Assembly: GCF_037976825.1 (NCBI RefSeq)
Contig: NZ_CP150269.1
Coordinates: 1,928,501 to 1,992,500, forward strand
From: Paenibacillus sp. FSL K6-1330
Lineage (GTDB): Bacteria > Bacillota > Bacilli > Paenibacillales > Paenibacillaceae
Direction: 5' to 3'
DNA: 64,000 nucleotides
Below are positions 26,437 to 37,540 of this stretch, piece by piece (position 1 is the stretch's first letter; each line of letters starts with the position of its first letter). Below the pieces are notes generated by a model that searched no databases, was not told the origin of the DNA, and saw nothing but the letters and a program-made list of their open reading frames with translations. The position numbers and the translations under genes were made by a program.

Positions 26437-27993
26437 ATGGCAGGCAAGGTTTATCTCGTGGGAGCAGGACCGGGCGATGCACGCCTGATCACGATTAAAG
26501 GCAAGGAATGCATTGAGAAGGCAGATGTCGTGGTGTACGACCGATTAGCCAGCCCTCGGCTGCTGCGGTGGATGAAGCCCGGAGCGGAGAAGGTCTATGT
26601 AGGCAAGCTCCCCGATCGGCATACGATGAAGCAGGAGCAGATCAATCAGCTGCTGGTTGATTATGCTTTGGAAGAAAAGACGGTCGTCCGTTTAAAGGGC
26701 GGCGATCCAACCATCTTCGGTAGAGTAGGCGAAGAAGCGGAGCTGTTATACCGTCATGGCATCTTGTACGAGATTGTACCGGGGATCACCTCAGCGATCA
26801 GCGTTCCGGCTTATGCCGGGATTCCGGTGACGCATCGTGACCATGCTTCATCTTTATCCATCATTACCGGGCATGAAAGTCCCGAAAAGCTGGACCGGAT
26901 GATTCAATGGGATAAGGTGACCAATGCAACGGGGACTTTGATTTTTATGATGGGTGTGGCCAAGATCGGATATATCAGTCGTCAACTGATCAAACATGGC
27001 AGGCCGCCAGAAACCCCGGTGGCTCTTATTAGATGGGGAACCCGAGCGGAGCAAGATACGCTGACGGGGACGCTGGCGGACATCGAGGACAGAGTCAAGG
27101 CAGCGGATTTTCAGCCGCCTGCCGTCATCGTTGTTGGACAGGTGGTGCTTCAGCGGGAGCACCTGAAGTGGGCAGAACGGCTGCCTCTGTTCGGTAAACG
27201 AATTCTGGTCACGAGGGCCCGAAGCCAGGCCAGTGCATTGGTATCCCAAATCGAAGAGCTCGGCGGAGAGCCTTATGAATTTCCCGTCATCGACATCGTC
27301 ATGCCTTCGAAGGACGAAGTGCTTGCTGGCGTTCAACAAGCACTGGACAAGCTGAGTACGTATGACTGGGTATTCTTCACCAGCGTGAACGGAGTCGAAT
27401 TCTTTTTCCGCCACTTGAAGGAGAATGGGCGCGATATTCGTTCCCTAGCCTCTGCCCGCATCGTCGCGGTTGGTCCAGCAACAGCCCATGCTCTTGGTAA
27501 TTACGGCATAGCCGCTGAAGTCATTAAGGAGCGGTACCAGGCGGAAGGCATTATCGATGCTTACGGTTCAGAGCTCAAGCCTGGTCAGCGTGTGCTGCTG
27601 CCTCGGGGCGATCTGGCACGCAAGTGGCTGCCAGAGAAGCTGACGGAAATGGGTCTGCTCGTGACGGAAGCCGTGATCTATGAGAACGTGCTATGTGGTG
27701 AGGACGATGATGAGCTGTTGAAGCTGCTTCAAGATGGCGGCATTCACGCCGTTACTTTTACCAGTTCCTCTACCGTTACCAATCTGCTGAAGGCGCTGAA
27801 GGGGATGGGCGTAGCAGATCCTGCCGAACTGTTAAAAGGATCGACGATTGCTTGCATCGGACCTTTGACCGCCCAGACGGCAGAGGAAGCCGGTCTGCAC
27901 GTATCCCTCCTCGCCGAGGAAGCGACGATCGACAGTCTGGTGAAGGCCTTGTGCATTTGGAATGAGAACGATCCACGCCGCGTTGCGCCATAA
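26437..27993 (+). CDS. CobA-HemD fusion: uroporphyrinogen-III methyltransferase / synthase
   Basis: A 518-residue two-domain protein. Residues 1-250 are a SUMT-type methyltransferase: VYLVGAGPGDARLITIKG, VVYDRLASP, VRLKGGDPTIFGR, VPGITSAISVPAYAGIPVTHRDHA. Residues about 253-510 are uroporphyrinogen-III synthase, starting KRILVTRARSQAS, with FTSVNGVEFFF and VTFTSSSTVTNLL. It would close hydroxymethylbilane to uroporphyrinogen III and then methylate it to precorrin-2, the substrate of the neighbour at 24813. This places a siroheme/B12 branch point within one polypeptide. The start is ATG 26437 after GAGGGG. Confidence 0.95.
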   Translation: MAGKVYLVGAGPGDARLITIKGKECIEKADVVVYDRLASPRLLRWMKPGAEKVYVGKLPDRHTMKQEQINQLLVDYALEEKTVVRLKGGDPTIFGRVGEEAELLYRHGILYEIVPGITSAISVPAYAGIPVTHRDHASSLSIITGHESPEKLDRMIQWDKVTNATGTLIFMMGVAKIGYISRQLIKHGRPPETPVALIRWGTRAEQDTLTGTLADIEDRVKAADFQPPAVIVVGQVVLQREHLKWAERLPLFGKRILVTRARSQASALVSQIEELGGEPYEFPVIDIVMPSKDEVLAGVQQALDKLSTYDWVFFTSVNGVEFFFRHLKENGRDIRSLASARIVAVGPATAHALGNYGIAAEVIKERYQAEGIIDAYGSELKPGQRVLLPRGDLARKWLPEKLTEMGLLVTEAVIYENVLCGEDDDELLKLLQDGGIHAVTFTSSSTVTNLLKALKGMGVADPAELLKGSTIACIGPLTAQTAEEAGLHVSLLAEEATIDSLVKALCIWNENDPRRVAP

Positions 27994-28048
27994 TATCCTT
28001 ATCTTTTAAATACATGATCAAAAATTACATCATCAGGAGGTATACGTC

Positions 28049-29050
28049 ATGAGTTTTCCAATCGTACGCCATCGTCGGCTGCGTCAAAATGCCGGCATTC
28101 GCAGCATGGTCCGTGAGACCGTGCTTCATACGGAGGATCTGGTTCAGCCAATCTTCGTTACCTATGGCAGTGGTGTGAAATCCGAAATTTCCTCGATGCC
28201 GGGGGTCTATCATTTTTCGCTCGATACCTTGAAAGAGGAAGTAGACGAAATCGTAAGTCTAGGCATTCCTGCTGTGCTCCTGTTCGGAATTCCTGAGACC
28301 AAAGACAGCGTAGGCACATCCGGTTTTGCGGATGACGGGATTGTCCAAGAGGCTACCCGTCTCATCAAGTCGTGGTATCCCGATCTTCTGGTGATTGCTG
28401 ATACGTGCCTGTGCGAATTTACCGACCACGGCCACTGCGGTATGGTGCATACCTTTGAGCGTGACGGTCACACCTGCGGCGATGTATTAAACGACGAGTC
28501 ACTGGAGCTGCTCGTTCGTACAGCGGTTTCCCAAGTGAAGGCGGGAGCCGATATTATTGCACCTTCCAATATGATGGACGGTTTTGTTCAAGCCATTCGT
28601 TCCGGACTTGATGAAGCCGGATTTTATAACGTGCCGATCATGTCTTACTCGGTTAAGTACGCTTCGGCCTTTTACGGACCTTTCCGTGAAGCTGCCGATT
28701 CTGCTCCACAGTTCGGCGACCGTAAAACCTATCAGATGGATCCGGCCAATGTGAGAGAGGCGCTTCGCGAGGCGGAGACGGACGTGCTGGAAGGCGCCGA
28801 TATGCTGATGGTGAAACCAGCTATGGCCTACCTTGACGTTGTCAGATTGCTGAGAGACCAGTTTGATCTGCCGATTGTCGCTTATAACGTAAGTGGGGAA
28901 TATTCCATGATTAAGGCGGCTGCTCAGCAGGGATGGATCAGTGAGCAAGCGATTGTGATGGAGCTGCTGACGGGGATGAAGCGTGCCGGTGCGGACATTA
29001 TCATCACGTATTTCTCGAAGGATGCAGCACGCTGGATGCGCAGCAAGTAA
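28049..29050 (+). CDS. hemB: Delta-aminolevulinic acid dehydratase (porphobilinogen synthase)
   Basis: The 333-residue enzyme condenses two ALA molecules to porphobilinogen. The zinc-site motif is [14 protein letters not shown] (three Cys), indicating the zinc-dependent type rather than the magnesium type. Schiff-base lysines are in SYSVKYAS and [10 protein letters not shown]. It begins [22 protein letters not shown] with CAGGAGG upstream. The 55-bp gap after cobA-hemD is the largest in the operon, but no terminator is visible there. Confidence 0.97.
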   Translation: MSFPIVRHRRLRQNAGIRSMVRETVLHTEDLVQPIFVTYGSGVKSEISSMPGVYHFSLDTLKEEVDEIVSLGIPAVLLFGIPETKDSVGTSGFADDGIVQEATRLIKSWYPDLLVIADTCLCEFTDHGHCGMVHTFERDGHTCGDVLNDESLELLVRTAVSQVKAGADIIAPSNMMDGFVQAIRSGLDEAGFYNVPIMSYSVKYASAFYGPFREAADSAPQFGDRKTYQMDPANVREALREAETDVLEGADMLMVKPAMAYLDVVRLLRDQFDLPIVAYNVSGEYSMIKAAAQQGWISEQAIVMELLTGMKRAGADIIITYFSKDAARWMRSK

Positions 29051-29083
29051 GCAATAACGACTAAAGAGTTAGGAGTGCATAGT

Positions 29084-30379
29084 ATGAGCCAAGATATGCG
29101 GAAAGAAGAATTATCGCGTTCTGCTTTTGAAGAAGCGAAGTTATACATTCCCGGCGGTGTCAACAGTCCGGTACGTGCGTTTAAATCTGTGGGACTAACG
29201 CCGATTTATATCGATCGCGGAGAAGGCAGCCGCGTATATGATATCGATGGCAACAGCTTTATCGATTATGTAGGTTCTTGGGGACCGCTGATTATGGGCC
29301 ACGCGCACCCTGAGGTCGTTGAAGCGCTTCAGGAGACCGCTGGGAAGGGGACCAGCTTTGGTGCGCCAACCCTGTTGGAAACGAAGATGGCGAAGCTCGT
29401 CTGCGAGCGCGTGCCGTCGATGGAGGTTGTGCGAATGGTGAATTCCGGTACGGAAGCTACCATGAGCGCCATCCGGCTGGCGCGCGGTTATACCGGGCGC
29501 AGCAAAATCATCAAATTCGAAGGCTCTTATCACGGTCACGCCGATAGCCTTCTGATCAAGGCCGGATCAGGCATCGCAACGCTGGGTCTTCCCGATAGTC
29601 CCGGTGTCCCTGAGAGCGTGGCTTCCAACACCATTGCCGTTCCTTATAATGACTTGGAGTCGGTAGAGCTTGCCTTCAAGCGGTTCGGCGAAGAGATCGC
29701 CGCAGTCATTGTTGAGCCGGTGGCCGGCAACATGGGCGTGGTACCTCCACAGCCAGGGTTCCTGGAAGGACTCCGTAAGGTCACTTCCGATTATGGTACA
29801 GTGCTTATTTTCGACGAGGTCATGACCGGATTCCGCGTGGATCTAAACTGTGCGCAAGGACGTTATGGCGTTACGCCGGATTTGACATGTCTGGGCAAGG
29901 TGATCGGCGGCGGTCTGCCAGTCGGTGCTTATGGAGGCAAGCGTGAGCTGATGGATCAGATTGCTCCGGCAGGGCCGATCTATCAAGCAGGAACGTTAAG
30001 CGGAAATCCGCTCGCCATGGCGGCCGGCTACACGACTCTAAAACTGTTGACGCCTGCTATCTATGAACAGCTGGAGGAACGGGGAGCCCGCCTTCAGGCC
30101 GGATTTGAGCGAAACGCTAAGGAATTCGGGATCCCGCTTACGATCAACCGGATCGGGTCCATGGTATGTCCTTTCTTCACGAATACGCCGGTTGTCAATT
30201 TTGATACGGCCAAGACAAGCGATCTGGATCGTTTCCGTCAATATTTTGCAGCGATGGTAGAAGAGGGAGTCAGCGTACCTCCTTCCCAGTTCGAGGGCAT
30301 GTTCATCTCGGGAGCGCATACGGTGGAAGATATCGATGCCACCATCGAAGCCAACTACAATGCCTTCAAGAGCCTATGA
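29084..30379 (+). CDS. hemL: Glutamate-1-semialdehyde 2,1-aminomutase
   Basis: This 431-residue PLP enzyme converts glutamate-1-semialdehyde to [35 protein letters not shown] and the PLP-lysine segment [16 protein letters not shown] are all visible. I chose ATG 29084 because AGGAG lies 8 nt upstream. The GTG at 29075 overlaps that site. The stop overlaps the next start (ATGA at 30376-30379), so translation of the next gene is probably coupled. Confidence 0.97.
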   Translation: MSQDMRKEELSRSAFEEAKLYIPGGVNSPVRAFKSVGLTPIYIDRGEGSRVYDIDGNSFIDYVGSWGPLIMGHAHPEVVEALQETAGKGTSFGAPTLLETKMAKLVCERVPSMEVVRMVNSGTEATMSAIRLARGYTGRSKIIKFEGSYHGHADSLLIKAGSGIATLGLPDSPGVPESVASNTIAVPYNDLESVELAFKRFGEEIAAVIVEPVAGNMGVVPPQPGFLEGLRKVTSDYGTVLIFDEVMTGFRVDLNCAQGRYGVTPDLTCLGKVIGGGLPVGAYGGKRELMDQIAPAGPIYQAGTLSGNPLAMAAGYTTLKLLTPAIYEQLEERGARLQAGFERNAKEFGIPLTINRIGSMVCPFFTNTPVVNFDTAKTSDLDRFRQYFAAMVEEGVSVPPSQFEGMFISGAHTVEDIDATIEANYNAFKSL

Positions 30380-31284
30380 GTTACGGGGGCGGTTGGAGCA
30401 AACGCGCCGAATGGCTGGAGATGACGCCGGGCAAGGCGCTGCTTAGTCAGCCGGATCGGAACGAGGCTGCTGCCAAGTGGCTTATGGAAACGGTCGGTAT
30501 GCCCGAGAAGCTGTATCGCAAGCTTCATCATGAGCAAGGGATACAATGGAGAGGGGACCGGCTTCGGCTGGTCCTTTTTCCTTATCGGGATTACGGCATC
30601 GAACCGAGATGGCAGAAGCTAGATGTATTGTACGAGGACGATTTCTGCCTGGTCGTGAACAAACCGGCCGGCATGGCGGTCCATCCGGACAACGAGAGCA
30701 CGGAGACAACGCTGAATCATGTGGTAGCTGCATATTACGAAGCCGAAGGCATTCATACGGCAGTCCGGCATATTCATCGGCTGGATAAGGACACAACAGG
30801 TCCCATACTGTACGCCAAGAATGAATATGCGCAGCTAAAGCTTGACGAGGCCATGCGGGAGAAGAAGATCGTCCGGATTTATGCGGCTATTGTTCAGGGG
30901 AGGGTCTCGCAGGATCTGAAGAGAATCGATTTGCCGATAGGCAAAGACCGCTATCACGCAAGCCGCCGGCGGGTTTCATTAACCGGGCAGGCTGCGATCA
31001 CGCATATTCTCTCATCTGAAGTGTATCCAAAAGCCAGCCTGCTGCAAATTCGTCTGGAAACCGGCCGTACGCATCAGATCCGGGTGCATCTAAGTCATAT
31101 GGGACATCCGCTTCTGGGAGATTCCTTATACGGAGGACCCGAGACGTTCCCGCGCCAGGCGCTGCATGGCAAACGTCTGTTGTTTACTCATCCTCTCTCG
31201 GGCGAGAGTATCGAGGTGGAAGCGCCCTGGCCTCAGGATATGTTGGAGTTAAGAGAGCAAATCATAGAGTCAGCAGGCCGTTAA
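30376..31284 (+). CDS. RluA-family 23S/tRNA pseudouridine synthase
   Basis: A 302-residue RluA-type synthase with the catalytic motif [16 protein letters not shown] (about residues 136-151), in which the Asp of RLD is the catalytic aspartate. [12 protein letters not shown] and [22 protein letters not shown] are also conserved. It lacks an obvious S4 domain. The usual family motif has DTSG followed by L; here it is DTTGP, a mild deviation. RNA target unknown. It is coupled to hemL by the 4-nt overlap, so it rides on the hem operon. Confidence 0.93.
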   Translation: MSYGGGWSKRAEWLEMTPGKALLSQPDRNEAAAKWLMETVGMPEKLYRKLHHEQGIQWRGDRLRLVLFPYRDYGIEPRWQKLDVLYEDDFCLVVNKPAGMAVHPDNESTETTLNHVVAAYYEAEGIHTAVRHIHRLDKDTTGPILYAKNEYAQLKLDEAMREKKIVRIYAAIVQGRVSQDLKRIDLPIGKDRYHASRRRVSLTGQAAITHILSSEVYPKASLLQIRLETGRTHQIRVHLSHMGHPLLGDSLYGGPETFPRQALHGKRLLFTHPLSGESIEVEAPWPQDMLELREQIIESAGR

Positions 31285-31340
31285 GAAAATTTGCAAAATC
31301 CTGAATGAACCGGTAACTTTCACGCACAATTCGCAAAAAA

Positions 31341-31370
31341 GTCATGCTCTCCTATTTTCGGCATATAGAT
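31341..31370 (+). promoter_or_regulatory. Possible sigma-E promoter of spoVID
   Basis: GTCATGCT (31341-31348) and CATATAGAT (31362-31370) are spaced about 14 bp, resembling the mother-cell sigma-E boxes with two or three mismatches. B. subtilis spoVID is sigma-E dependent. Confidence 0.35.
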
Positions 31371-31447
31371 AAATTGAGTGGCAAAACTTAGGCTCATGCC
31401 GTGATAACAGATCACGGATAGTATATGCCAAAAAGGAGGACATTCCC

Positions 31448-32794
31448 GTGTTTGACCAGTCCTACGGATTGCGGTTCGATATTTACGAGCGTATTAATTT
31501 AACGGAAGATTTGCCGGGAATCGATGAATTGGAAGAGGCGGAGTTGATCCCGCACATTCAGGTGATCAGTCAGCAGGACCAGGCCACGCTTCGGGGTCAT
31601 CTGCTTCTTGCAGGCCTGTATAAAGGTGACACCGAAGCCGGAGAGACGGAGCCGCTCGAACACTGGATTCCGGTCGAAATCACGGTCCCGCTGAACCGGG
31701 TATCATCATTAGATGACATCGCGGTCGAGATCGAGAATTTTGACGTGGATTTGTTATCTAAGCGCAGCTTGAACATTACAGGGGTTCTGTCGCTCAAAGG
31801 AATTCAGGCGGCGGCTCCGGGAGCCCGTGACCAAGTATGGGCCAATGAGGAATTCACAGTGGTACATGCTCCTGAAGCGACAGATTATTCGAACGGGGAG
31901 CAGCAGTTCGCAGCCAACCCGTATGACCAGTTTCAAGGCGGAGCTAACACTGACGCGAATTCGGCTTCACCTTCTTACTTCAACGAGGCTCAGCCCAAAG
32001 CCCAAGAGTCCGGGACGGATGCACGCACACAGCAGTACCTGGCATCCTGGGCGCAGTACGAGAACCAAACTCGGGATTCACAGGCCTCGGACAGCACCCT
32101 AAGCATTTCCGGTGCGACTGAAGCCCGGGATACAGTCGAATATGCCTTACATAGCGAGACGGAAGCTCAGGCAGCTGAGCCGTCGATTCCAAGTGTATGG
32201 CAATTCGAACGGGCAGCCTCCCAGCCGGAGCCGGTGCAGGAAGATTCAGCAGCCGGTTTCCCTGGTGTCACTGAGCGTAAGGGCGAAGAAGTTGAAGCCG
32301 TACCGGTGCTGGAATCACCGGAAACGGAGGAAACCCAGCCTGTTTTTGCTGAGGAAGCAGTACCTTTGGAGGATATGGATGATATAACGGAGGAGGTTAC
32401 CGTTAAAGTTGAAGAGGTTCCGACCAAACCGGAGTTAAAGGTGGCCTTCAACTCGAAGAACAGCAGCACAAACAGCACATCGGGTGTAGGCTTATCTTCA
32501 TTGCTTCAATCGAGCAGAACGGTTCAGGATCAAGCCGCTCGGGACGAGGAAGAAGAGGCGGAGGAATTGGTTGATTCGGCTTCGGCCGAGGATGTGGAGT
32601 GGAAGAGTCTGTTCCTGGGTAACCGCCGCGAGGAAACGCCGTTCCGCAAGGTCCGGATGTGCATTGTACAGCGTGAGGAGACACTCGACGTGATTGCCGA
32701 GCGTTATCAACTGACGCCGCGGGAGCTTTTGTTATATAACCGCATGTCCGAGCAGAATGTGGAAGAAGGACAGGTATTATACATTCCCCAGTAA
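31448..32794 (+). CDS. spoVID: Stage VI sporulation protein D, spore coat encasement
   Basis: The 448-residue protein has the SpoVID architecture: a folded N-terminal domain (FDIYERINLTEDLPGIDELEEA, residues about 10-140), a long acidic low-complexity middle (roughly 145-390), and a C-terminal LysM domain (about 402-448, starting MCIVQREETLDVIAERYQ). In B. subtilis it sits on the forespore surface, binds SpoIVA and SafA and drives coat encasement. A SafA-like protein is encoded at 62287. The start is GTG 31448 with AAAGGAGG upstream. Length is shorter than the B. subtilis protein (about 575). Confidence 0.93.
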   Translation: MFDQSYGLRFDIYERINLTEDLPGIDELEEAELIPHIQVISQQDQATLRGHLLLAGLYKGDTEAGETEPLEHWIPVEITVPLNRVSSLDDIAVEIENFDVDLLSKRSLNITGVLSLKGIQAAAPGARDQVWANEEFTVVHAPEATDYSNGEQQFAANPYDQFQGGANTDANSASPSYFNEAQPKAQESGTDARTQQYLASWAQYENQTRDSQASDSTLSISGATEARDTVEYALHSETEAQAAEPSIPSVWQFERAASQPEPVQEDSAAGFPGVTERKGEEVEAVPVLESPETEETQPVFAEEAVPLEDMDDITEEVTVKVEEVPTKPELKVAFNSKNSSTNSTSGVGLSSLLQSSRTVQDQAARDEEEEAEELVDSASAEDVEWKSLFLGNRREETPFRKVRMCIVQREETLDVIAERYQLTPRELLLYNRMSEQNVEEGQVLYIPQ

Positions 32795-32821
32795 TCGGTG
32801 GGGGGAGCAATTGCGTAAGAA

Positions 32822-32859
32822 AAAGCAGGTCAAGGTAGGACATCCTTGGCCTGCTTTTT
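32822..32859 (+). terminator. Terminator of spoVID
   Basis: Stem AAAGCAGGtCAAGG / CCTTGGCCTGCTTT with an 8-nt loop and T run. Confidence 0.85.
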
Positions 32860-32983
32860 GTTTGGCGGGGGTTTGGTTAGGAGAAGAGTGGGATGGGACG
32901 AGCTGGGGCTTCCTTTTACAACGTATAAGATTTATTTGGATCGACAGGTATGATGTCTAAATCGTTCGGAAACACTCGAAATA

Positions 32984-33012
32984 TTGACTATATGCAACAA
33001 CCACGGTATATT
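32984..33012 (+). promoter_or_regulatory. Sigma-A promoter of the valS leader
   Basis: TTGACT (32984-32989), a 17-bp spacer and TATATT (33007-33012), about 45 bp before stem I of the T-box. Confidence 0.75.
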
Positions 33013-33053
33013 TGAATAGAATATGTACATGTATTTCATAAGCTAGAACAACG

Positions 33054-33362
33054 TTGAACGGGAAGAGTAGGAAGGTATGGCCTTCAGAGAGCGGAATTGC
33101 TATTTAAGCGCTGTGAGATTCCGCAGGAACCAGCTTGCCGAAGTCGCCCCGGAGTTGCGGACTTGAGATAGAGTAGGGATCGATTCTACCCTGATTAGAG
33201 TTCGCCGGCCGCAGCCGTTACCTGCGTAAAGTGTCGTGCTGATCGTAAGCCTTTCATGTTCTTCATGGGAGGACACGATGGATGAATCATGTAAGCACGA
33301 AACAAAGGTGGTACCGCGAGAGAACAGTCTTTCGTCCTTTGAGGACGAAGGGCTTTTTTTGT
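33054..33362 (+). promoter_or_regulatory. T-box riboswitch (valine) for valS
   Basis: Stem I opens with CGGGAAGAGTA and an AGAGAGCGG segment. The specifier loop 3' side reads GCCGAAGTCGCCCCG, with Val codon GTC at 33143-33145. The T-box sequence AAAGGTGGTACCGCGAGAG lies at 33304-33322, followed by terminator stem TTCGTCCTTTGAGGACGAA and T run to 33362. Uncharged tRNA-Val would favour antitermination. About 150 nt separate stem I from the antiterminator, filled by stems II/III. The specifier is inferred in part from the downstream gene. Confidence 0.95.
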
Positions 33363-33453
33363 TTCATGCCAAACATGGATATCCATGGCCACCCCGTAGG
33401 CTAAAACAATTCGGGTTGGCAAAACTGATTAATAGTATCGGAGGTACGAAAAT

Positions 33454-36123
33454 ATGGATCAAAAACAAAACCAATCCCAGTTAGAAATGCCGACGACGTA
33501 TGATCCGAAGGCAGCCGAACAAAAATGGTATCCGTACTGGAAGGAAGGCGGCTTTTTTGAAGCTGGCAAACGACCGGACGCGGAGCCGTACACGATTGTT
33601 ATTCCTCCACCAAACGTTACGGGAATGCTTCATATCGGCCATGCCCTTGACTTTACGCTGCAGGATATCCTGATCCGCGTAAAGCGGATGCAGGGCTATG
33701 ATGCGCTGTGGCTGCCAGGCTCTGACCATGCGGGCATCGCTACGCAAACGAAGGTTGAACAGAAGCTTCGCGAAGAAGGCGTTACCCGATACGACCTGGG
33801 ACGTGAAAAATTCCTGGAGAAAGTGTGGGAATGGAAGGATCTATATGCGAATACGATTCGTGACCAATGGTCCAAGATCGGCCTGTCCCTCGATTACTCC
33901 AGAGAACGTTTCACGCTCGACGAGGGGTTGTCGGAAGCGGTTCGGGAAGTATTCGTCAAGCTCTACGATAAAGGGCTCATATATCGCGGAAAACGCATCA
34001 TCAACTGGGACCCGGCTGCTCGTACGGCGTTGTCCGATATTGAAGTGGAGTACAAAGAGGTCAACGGCCATTTGTATCACTTGCAATACCCGCTGAAAGA
34101 CGGCAGCGGCTCCATCACCGTAGCAACGACCCGTCCGGAGACCATGCTTGGCGATACGGCGGTAGCCGTTCATCCGGAAGATGAACGCTATAAAGACATG
34201 ATCGGCAAGACATTGGTCCTGCCTATTGTCGGCCGCGAGATTCCGGTTATTGCCGATGAGTATGTGGAGAAGGATTTCGGCAGCGGAGCGGTTAAAATTA
34301 CGCCGGCGCATGATCCGAATGACTTCGAGATGGGTATGAGACATGACCTGCCGCAAATCACCGTGATGGATGAATCCGGAACGATGAATGAGTTTGCCGG
34401 CAAGTACCAAGGTCTTGATCGGAGCGAATGCCGCAAGCAGATCGTAAACGATATGAAGGAATCTGGCGTACTGCTCCGCATCGAAGATCATGTCCATCAG
34501 GTTGGCCATAGCGAAAGATCCGGCGCAGTGGTCGAGCCTTATCTGTCCACGCAATGGTTCGTTAAGATGCAGCCGCTTGCGGAAGCAGCCGTGGATGCGC
34601 AGAAATCCGGCAAGGGCGTTAACTTCGTGCCTGACCGGTTCGAGAGAACCTACCTGCACTGGATGGAGAATGTCCGCGATTGGTGTATTTCCCGTCAATT
34701 GTGGTGGGGCCACCGGATTCCGGCCTGGTATTCCGAATCCACGGGCGAAGTGGTTGTTGCCATGAATGAGGAGGAAGCGCGCGCGAAGCTGGGCAAGGAC
34801 GATCTGAGACAAGATGAGGATGTGCTGGATACCTGGTTCAGCTCCGCATTATGGCCGTTCTCGACCATGGGCTGGCCGAATCTGGACAGCGAGGATTTCA
34901 AACGTTATTATCCGACAAGCGTTCTCGTAACGGGTTATGATATTATTCCGTTCTGGGTATCGCGGATGATTTTCCAAGGGCTTGAATTTACGGATCAAAT
35001 GCCGTTCAAAGATACGCTTATCCATGGTCTGGTCCGGGATAGCGAAGGCCGCAAGATGTCCAAGTCGCTCGGCAACGGTATCGACCCGCTCGAGGTTATT
35101 GAACAGTATGGCGCAGATGCCATGCGTTATATGATATCGACCGGAAGTACGCCGGGCCAGGATCTTCGTTTCCGCTGGGAACGCGTGGAGCAAGCGCGTA
35201 ACTTCGCGAACAAGATCTGGAATGCATCACGCTTTGCGCTCATGAACCTGGAGGGCTTCACGGCGGCGGATATCGACATTTCCGGAGAGCTGGGAACGGC
35301 CGACCGGTGGATTTTGCATCGTCTGAACGAAACTTCCCGCGACATTACGCGTCTAATTGATGCCTACGAATTTGGCGAAACCGGTCGACTGCTCTACAAT
35401 TTCATCTGGGATGATCTGTGTGACTGGTATATTGAGTTTGCCAAGCTGTCCCTATACGGCGAGGATCAAGCAGCCAAGAAAAAGACGCAGTCGGTGCTTG
35501 CCTATGTGCTGGACCGCACGATGCGTTTGATCCATCCGTTCATGCCGTTCATCTCCGAAGAGATCTGGCAGCATTTACCGCATGAAGGCGAGACGGTGAT
35601 GTTGGCTTCATGGCCGACCTATGACGAGGCATTGGAGAATACGGAAGCCGTTACCGAAATGAACCTGCTGATGGATGTCATCCGTGCTGTACGAAACATC
35701 CGGGCGGAAGTAAACGTACCGATGAGCAAAAAAGTGGAACTGCAATTGAAGCCGGTAAGCGGGCAAATTGCCGGCATTATCGATCGCAATGCGGATTATA
35801 TTCGCCGCTTCTGCAACACGTCGGAGTATCAGTCCTCCCTTGCGCTTGAGGCGCCCGATAAGGCGATGACCGCTGTCGTTACAGGTGTTGAAATGTATCT
35901 GCCGCTTGCCGGGTTGATCGATATCGCTCAGGAGATCACACGTCTGGAGAAGGAAATTCAGCACTTGAACAGTGAAGTCGAGCGTGTGGAGAAGAAGCTG
36001 AACAATCCTGGTTTCGTATCGAAAGCACCGGAAAAGGTGATTGAAGAAGAACGGGCGAAGCTTGCGGATTACTCGGACAAACGCAGTAAAGTGATCGCGC
36101 GCATCGAAGAATTGAGAGGCTGA
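33454..36123 (+). CDS. valS: Valyl-tRNA synthetase
   Basis: The 889-residue class I synthetase has [16 protein letters not shown] with HIGH at residues 60-63, the editing (CP1) domain in the middle, and KMSKS at 534-538. The C-terminal anticodon-binding domain ends in the ValRS-specific coiled coil ([27 protein letters not shown]), which contacts tRNA-Val. The start is ATG 33454 after GGAGGT. folC follows after 7 bp, so the T-box may also influence folC. Confidence 0.98.
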   Translation: MDQKQNQSQLEMPTTYDPKAAEQKWYPYWKEGGFFEAGKRPDAEPYTIVIPPPNVTGMLHIGHALDFTLQDILIRVKRMQGYDALWLPGSDHAGIATQTKVEQKLREEGVTRYDLGREKFLEKVWEWKDLYANTIRDQWSKIGLSLDYSRERFTLDEGLSEAVREVFVKLYDKGLIYRGKRIINWDPAARTALSDIEVEYKEVNGHLYHLQYPLKDGSGSITVATTRPETMLGDTAVAVHPEDERYKDMIGKTLVLPIVGREIPVIADEYVEKDFGSGAVKITPAHDPNDFEMGMRHDLPQITVMDESGTMNEFAGKYQGLDRSECRKQIVNDMKESGVLLRIEDHVHQVGHSERSGAVVEPYLSTQWFVKMQPLAEAAVDAQKSGKGVNFVPDRFERTYLHWMENVRDWCISRQLWWGHRIPAWYSESTGEVVVAMNEEEARAKLGKDDLRQDEDVLDTWFSSALWPFSTMGWPNLDSEDFKRYYPTSVLVTGYDIIPFWVSRMIFQGLEFTDQMPFKDTLIHGLVRDSEGRKMSKSLGNGIDPLEVIEQYGADAMRYMISTGSTPGQDLRFRWERVEQARNFANKIWNASRFALMNLEGFTAADIDISGELGTADRWILHRLNETSRDITRLIDAYEFGETGRLLYNFIWDDLCDWYIEFAKLSLYGEDQAAKKKTQSVLAYVLDRTMRLIHPFMPFISEEIWQHLPHEGETVMLASWPTYDEALENTEAVTEMNLLMDVIRAVRNIRAEVNVPMSKKVELQLKPVSGQIAGIIDRNADYIRRFCNTSEYQSSLALEAPDKAMTAVVTGVEMYLPLAGLIDIAQEITRLEKEIQHLNSEVERVEKKLNNPGFVSKAPEKVIEEERAKLADYSDKRSKVIARIEELRG

Positions 36124-36130
36124 GGGCAAG

Positions 36131-37534
36131 ATGAATCTGGACCAGAAGGTGAGAACGATGGTTGATCATTCGGCAGCAGCTGCTGCAGCTCCGTTCCATA
36201 CCTATGAAGAAGCGGTAGCTTGGATCAACGGGCTGATTCCGTTTGGAATCCGCCCCGGCATGGATAGAATTCAGCGATTGATGGAGTTGCTCGGCCATCC
36301 GGAACGGCGGTTGAAATTTATTCACGTGGCCGGAACGAATGGAAAAGGCTCCACATGCGCTTTTTTAACAAAGGTTCTGCTTCAAGGGGGATTCACGGTT
36401 GGCACCTATACGTCCCCCTATATTACGAAGTTTACCAATCGGTTTCAGTATAACGGCGAAGACATACCGGAAGAGACGCTGCTGGCGCTCGCGAATCGCT
36501 TAGAACCGCTTGTTGCCGAAGTTGCGAGCTCCGGGCTCGGATCACCAACGATGTTTGAGGTGTCCACCGCCCTTGCGATCCTGTATTATGGCGAGGTATC
36601 TTATCCGGACGTAGTGGTATGGGAGACGGGACTTGGCGGTCGCCTTGACGTGACCAATATCGTTCATCCCATCGTTTCGGTGATCACGAATATCGGAATG
36701 GACCATACCGACGTTCTGGGTGATACCATTCAGGAGATCGCCACGGAGAAGGCCGGCATTATCAAGCCCGGAGTCCCTGTGGTGAGCACGGTAACTCAGC
36801 CTGAGGCTGTCGAAATTCTGAAACAAACGGTAGAAAAAAACCGTACAAGTCTGTATCTCGTAGATGAACAATTCTCCTATGAGCGGTTGCGTGGGGACGA
36901 AGAAAGCCAGACTTTCCGTTTTAAGGGTCCTTTCCGGGACATGGATCTGGACATCTCGATGCAGGGCGAGCACCAATGTGCCAATGCCGCGCTTGCCATG
37001 ATGACGCTGGAAGTGCTCCGCCAGTACATGGCTTTTATCGTGGATGAAGAAGAATTGCGTACAGGGTTTAAGGATACTTTCTGGGCGGGAAGACTGGAAC
37101 AAGTGCAGTCCTCCCCGCGGATTGTTCTCGATGGTGCGCACAACCCCGAAGGGGCTGAAACCTTGGCCAAAAGCTTGCCGCAGATCTATAAGTATCGGAA
37201 ACTGAACTTAATGATGGGAATGCTGGCAAATAAGCATCATGAATCGTATTTGCAGCATATACTGCCAATAGTGGATACGCTTATCCTGACTGAACCGGAT
37301 TTCCGGAAGAAACTGGACGCCAAGGCGCTTGGTGACATCGTAGAGCAGGTAAGGGAGAAATACGCCAAACATACACTGCAAATCATCATAGAACCAAATT
37401 GGAAAAACGCACTTGAAGAGTTGAAGTCACGGACGGAAGCGGAGGATCTTGGGGTGGTGTCGGGCACGTTGTACCTGATTGCCGACGTGCGTTCCAACCT
37501 CCTGGGCCTTTCCGATTCTGAAAAAGGTTGGTGA
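36131..37534 (+). CDS. folC: Folylpolyglutamate synthase / dihydrofolate synthase
   Basis: The 467-residue Mur-ligase-fold enzyme adds glutamate to folates. The P-loop GTNGKGS is at residues 68-74. TYTSPYITKFTNRFQ and VWETGLGGRLDVTNIV follow, then the C-terminal ligase domain (VLDGAHNPEGA). ATG 36131 has GAGGG only 4 nt away. ATG 36158 has AAGGTGAG at better spacing and would drop nine residues, so the start is uncertain. It follows valS closely, as in B. subtilis. Confidence 0.96.
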   Translation: MNLDQKVRTMVDHSAAAAAAPFHTYEEAVAWINGLIPFGIRPGMDRIQRLMELLGHPERRLKFIHVAGTNGKGSTCAFLTKVLLQGGFTVGTYTSPYITKFTNRFQYNGEDIPEETLLALANRLEPLVAEVASSGLGSPTMFEVSTALAILYYGEVSYPDVVVWETGLGGRLDVTNIVHPIVSVITNIGMDHTDVLGDTIQEIATEKAGIIKPGVPVVSTVTQPEAVEILKQTVEKNRTSLYLVDEQFSYERLRGDEESQTFRFKGPFRDMDLDISMQGEHQCANAALAMMTLEVLRQYMAFIVDEEELRTGFKDTFWAGRLEQVQSSPRIVLDGAHNPEGAETLAKSLPQIYKYRKLNLMMGMLANKHHESYLQHILPIVDTLILTEPDFRKKLDAKALGDIVEQVREKYAKHTLQIIIEPNWKNALEELKSRTEAEDLGVVSGTLYLIADVRSNLLGLSDSEKGW

Positions 37535-37540
37535 TATCTG

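Noticed and set aside
32867..32960. Possible short coding frame after the spoVID terminator
   Set aside because: No ribosome site, and it runs into the valS promoter region.
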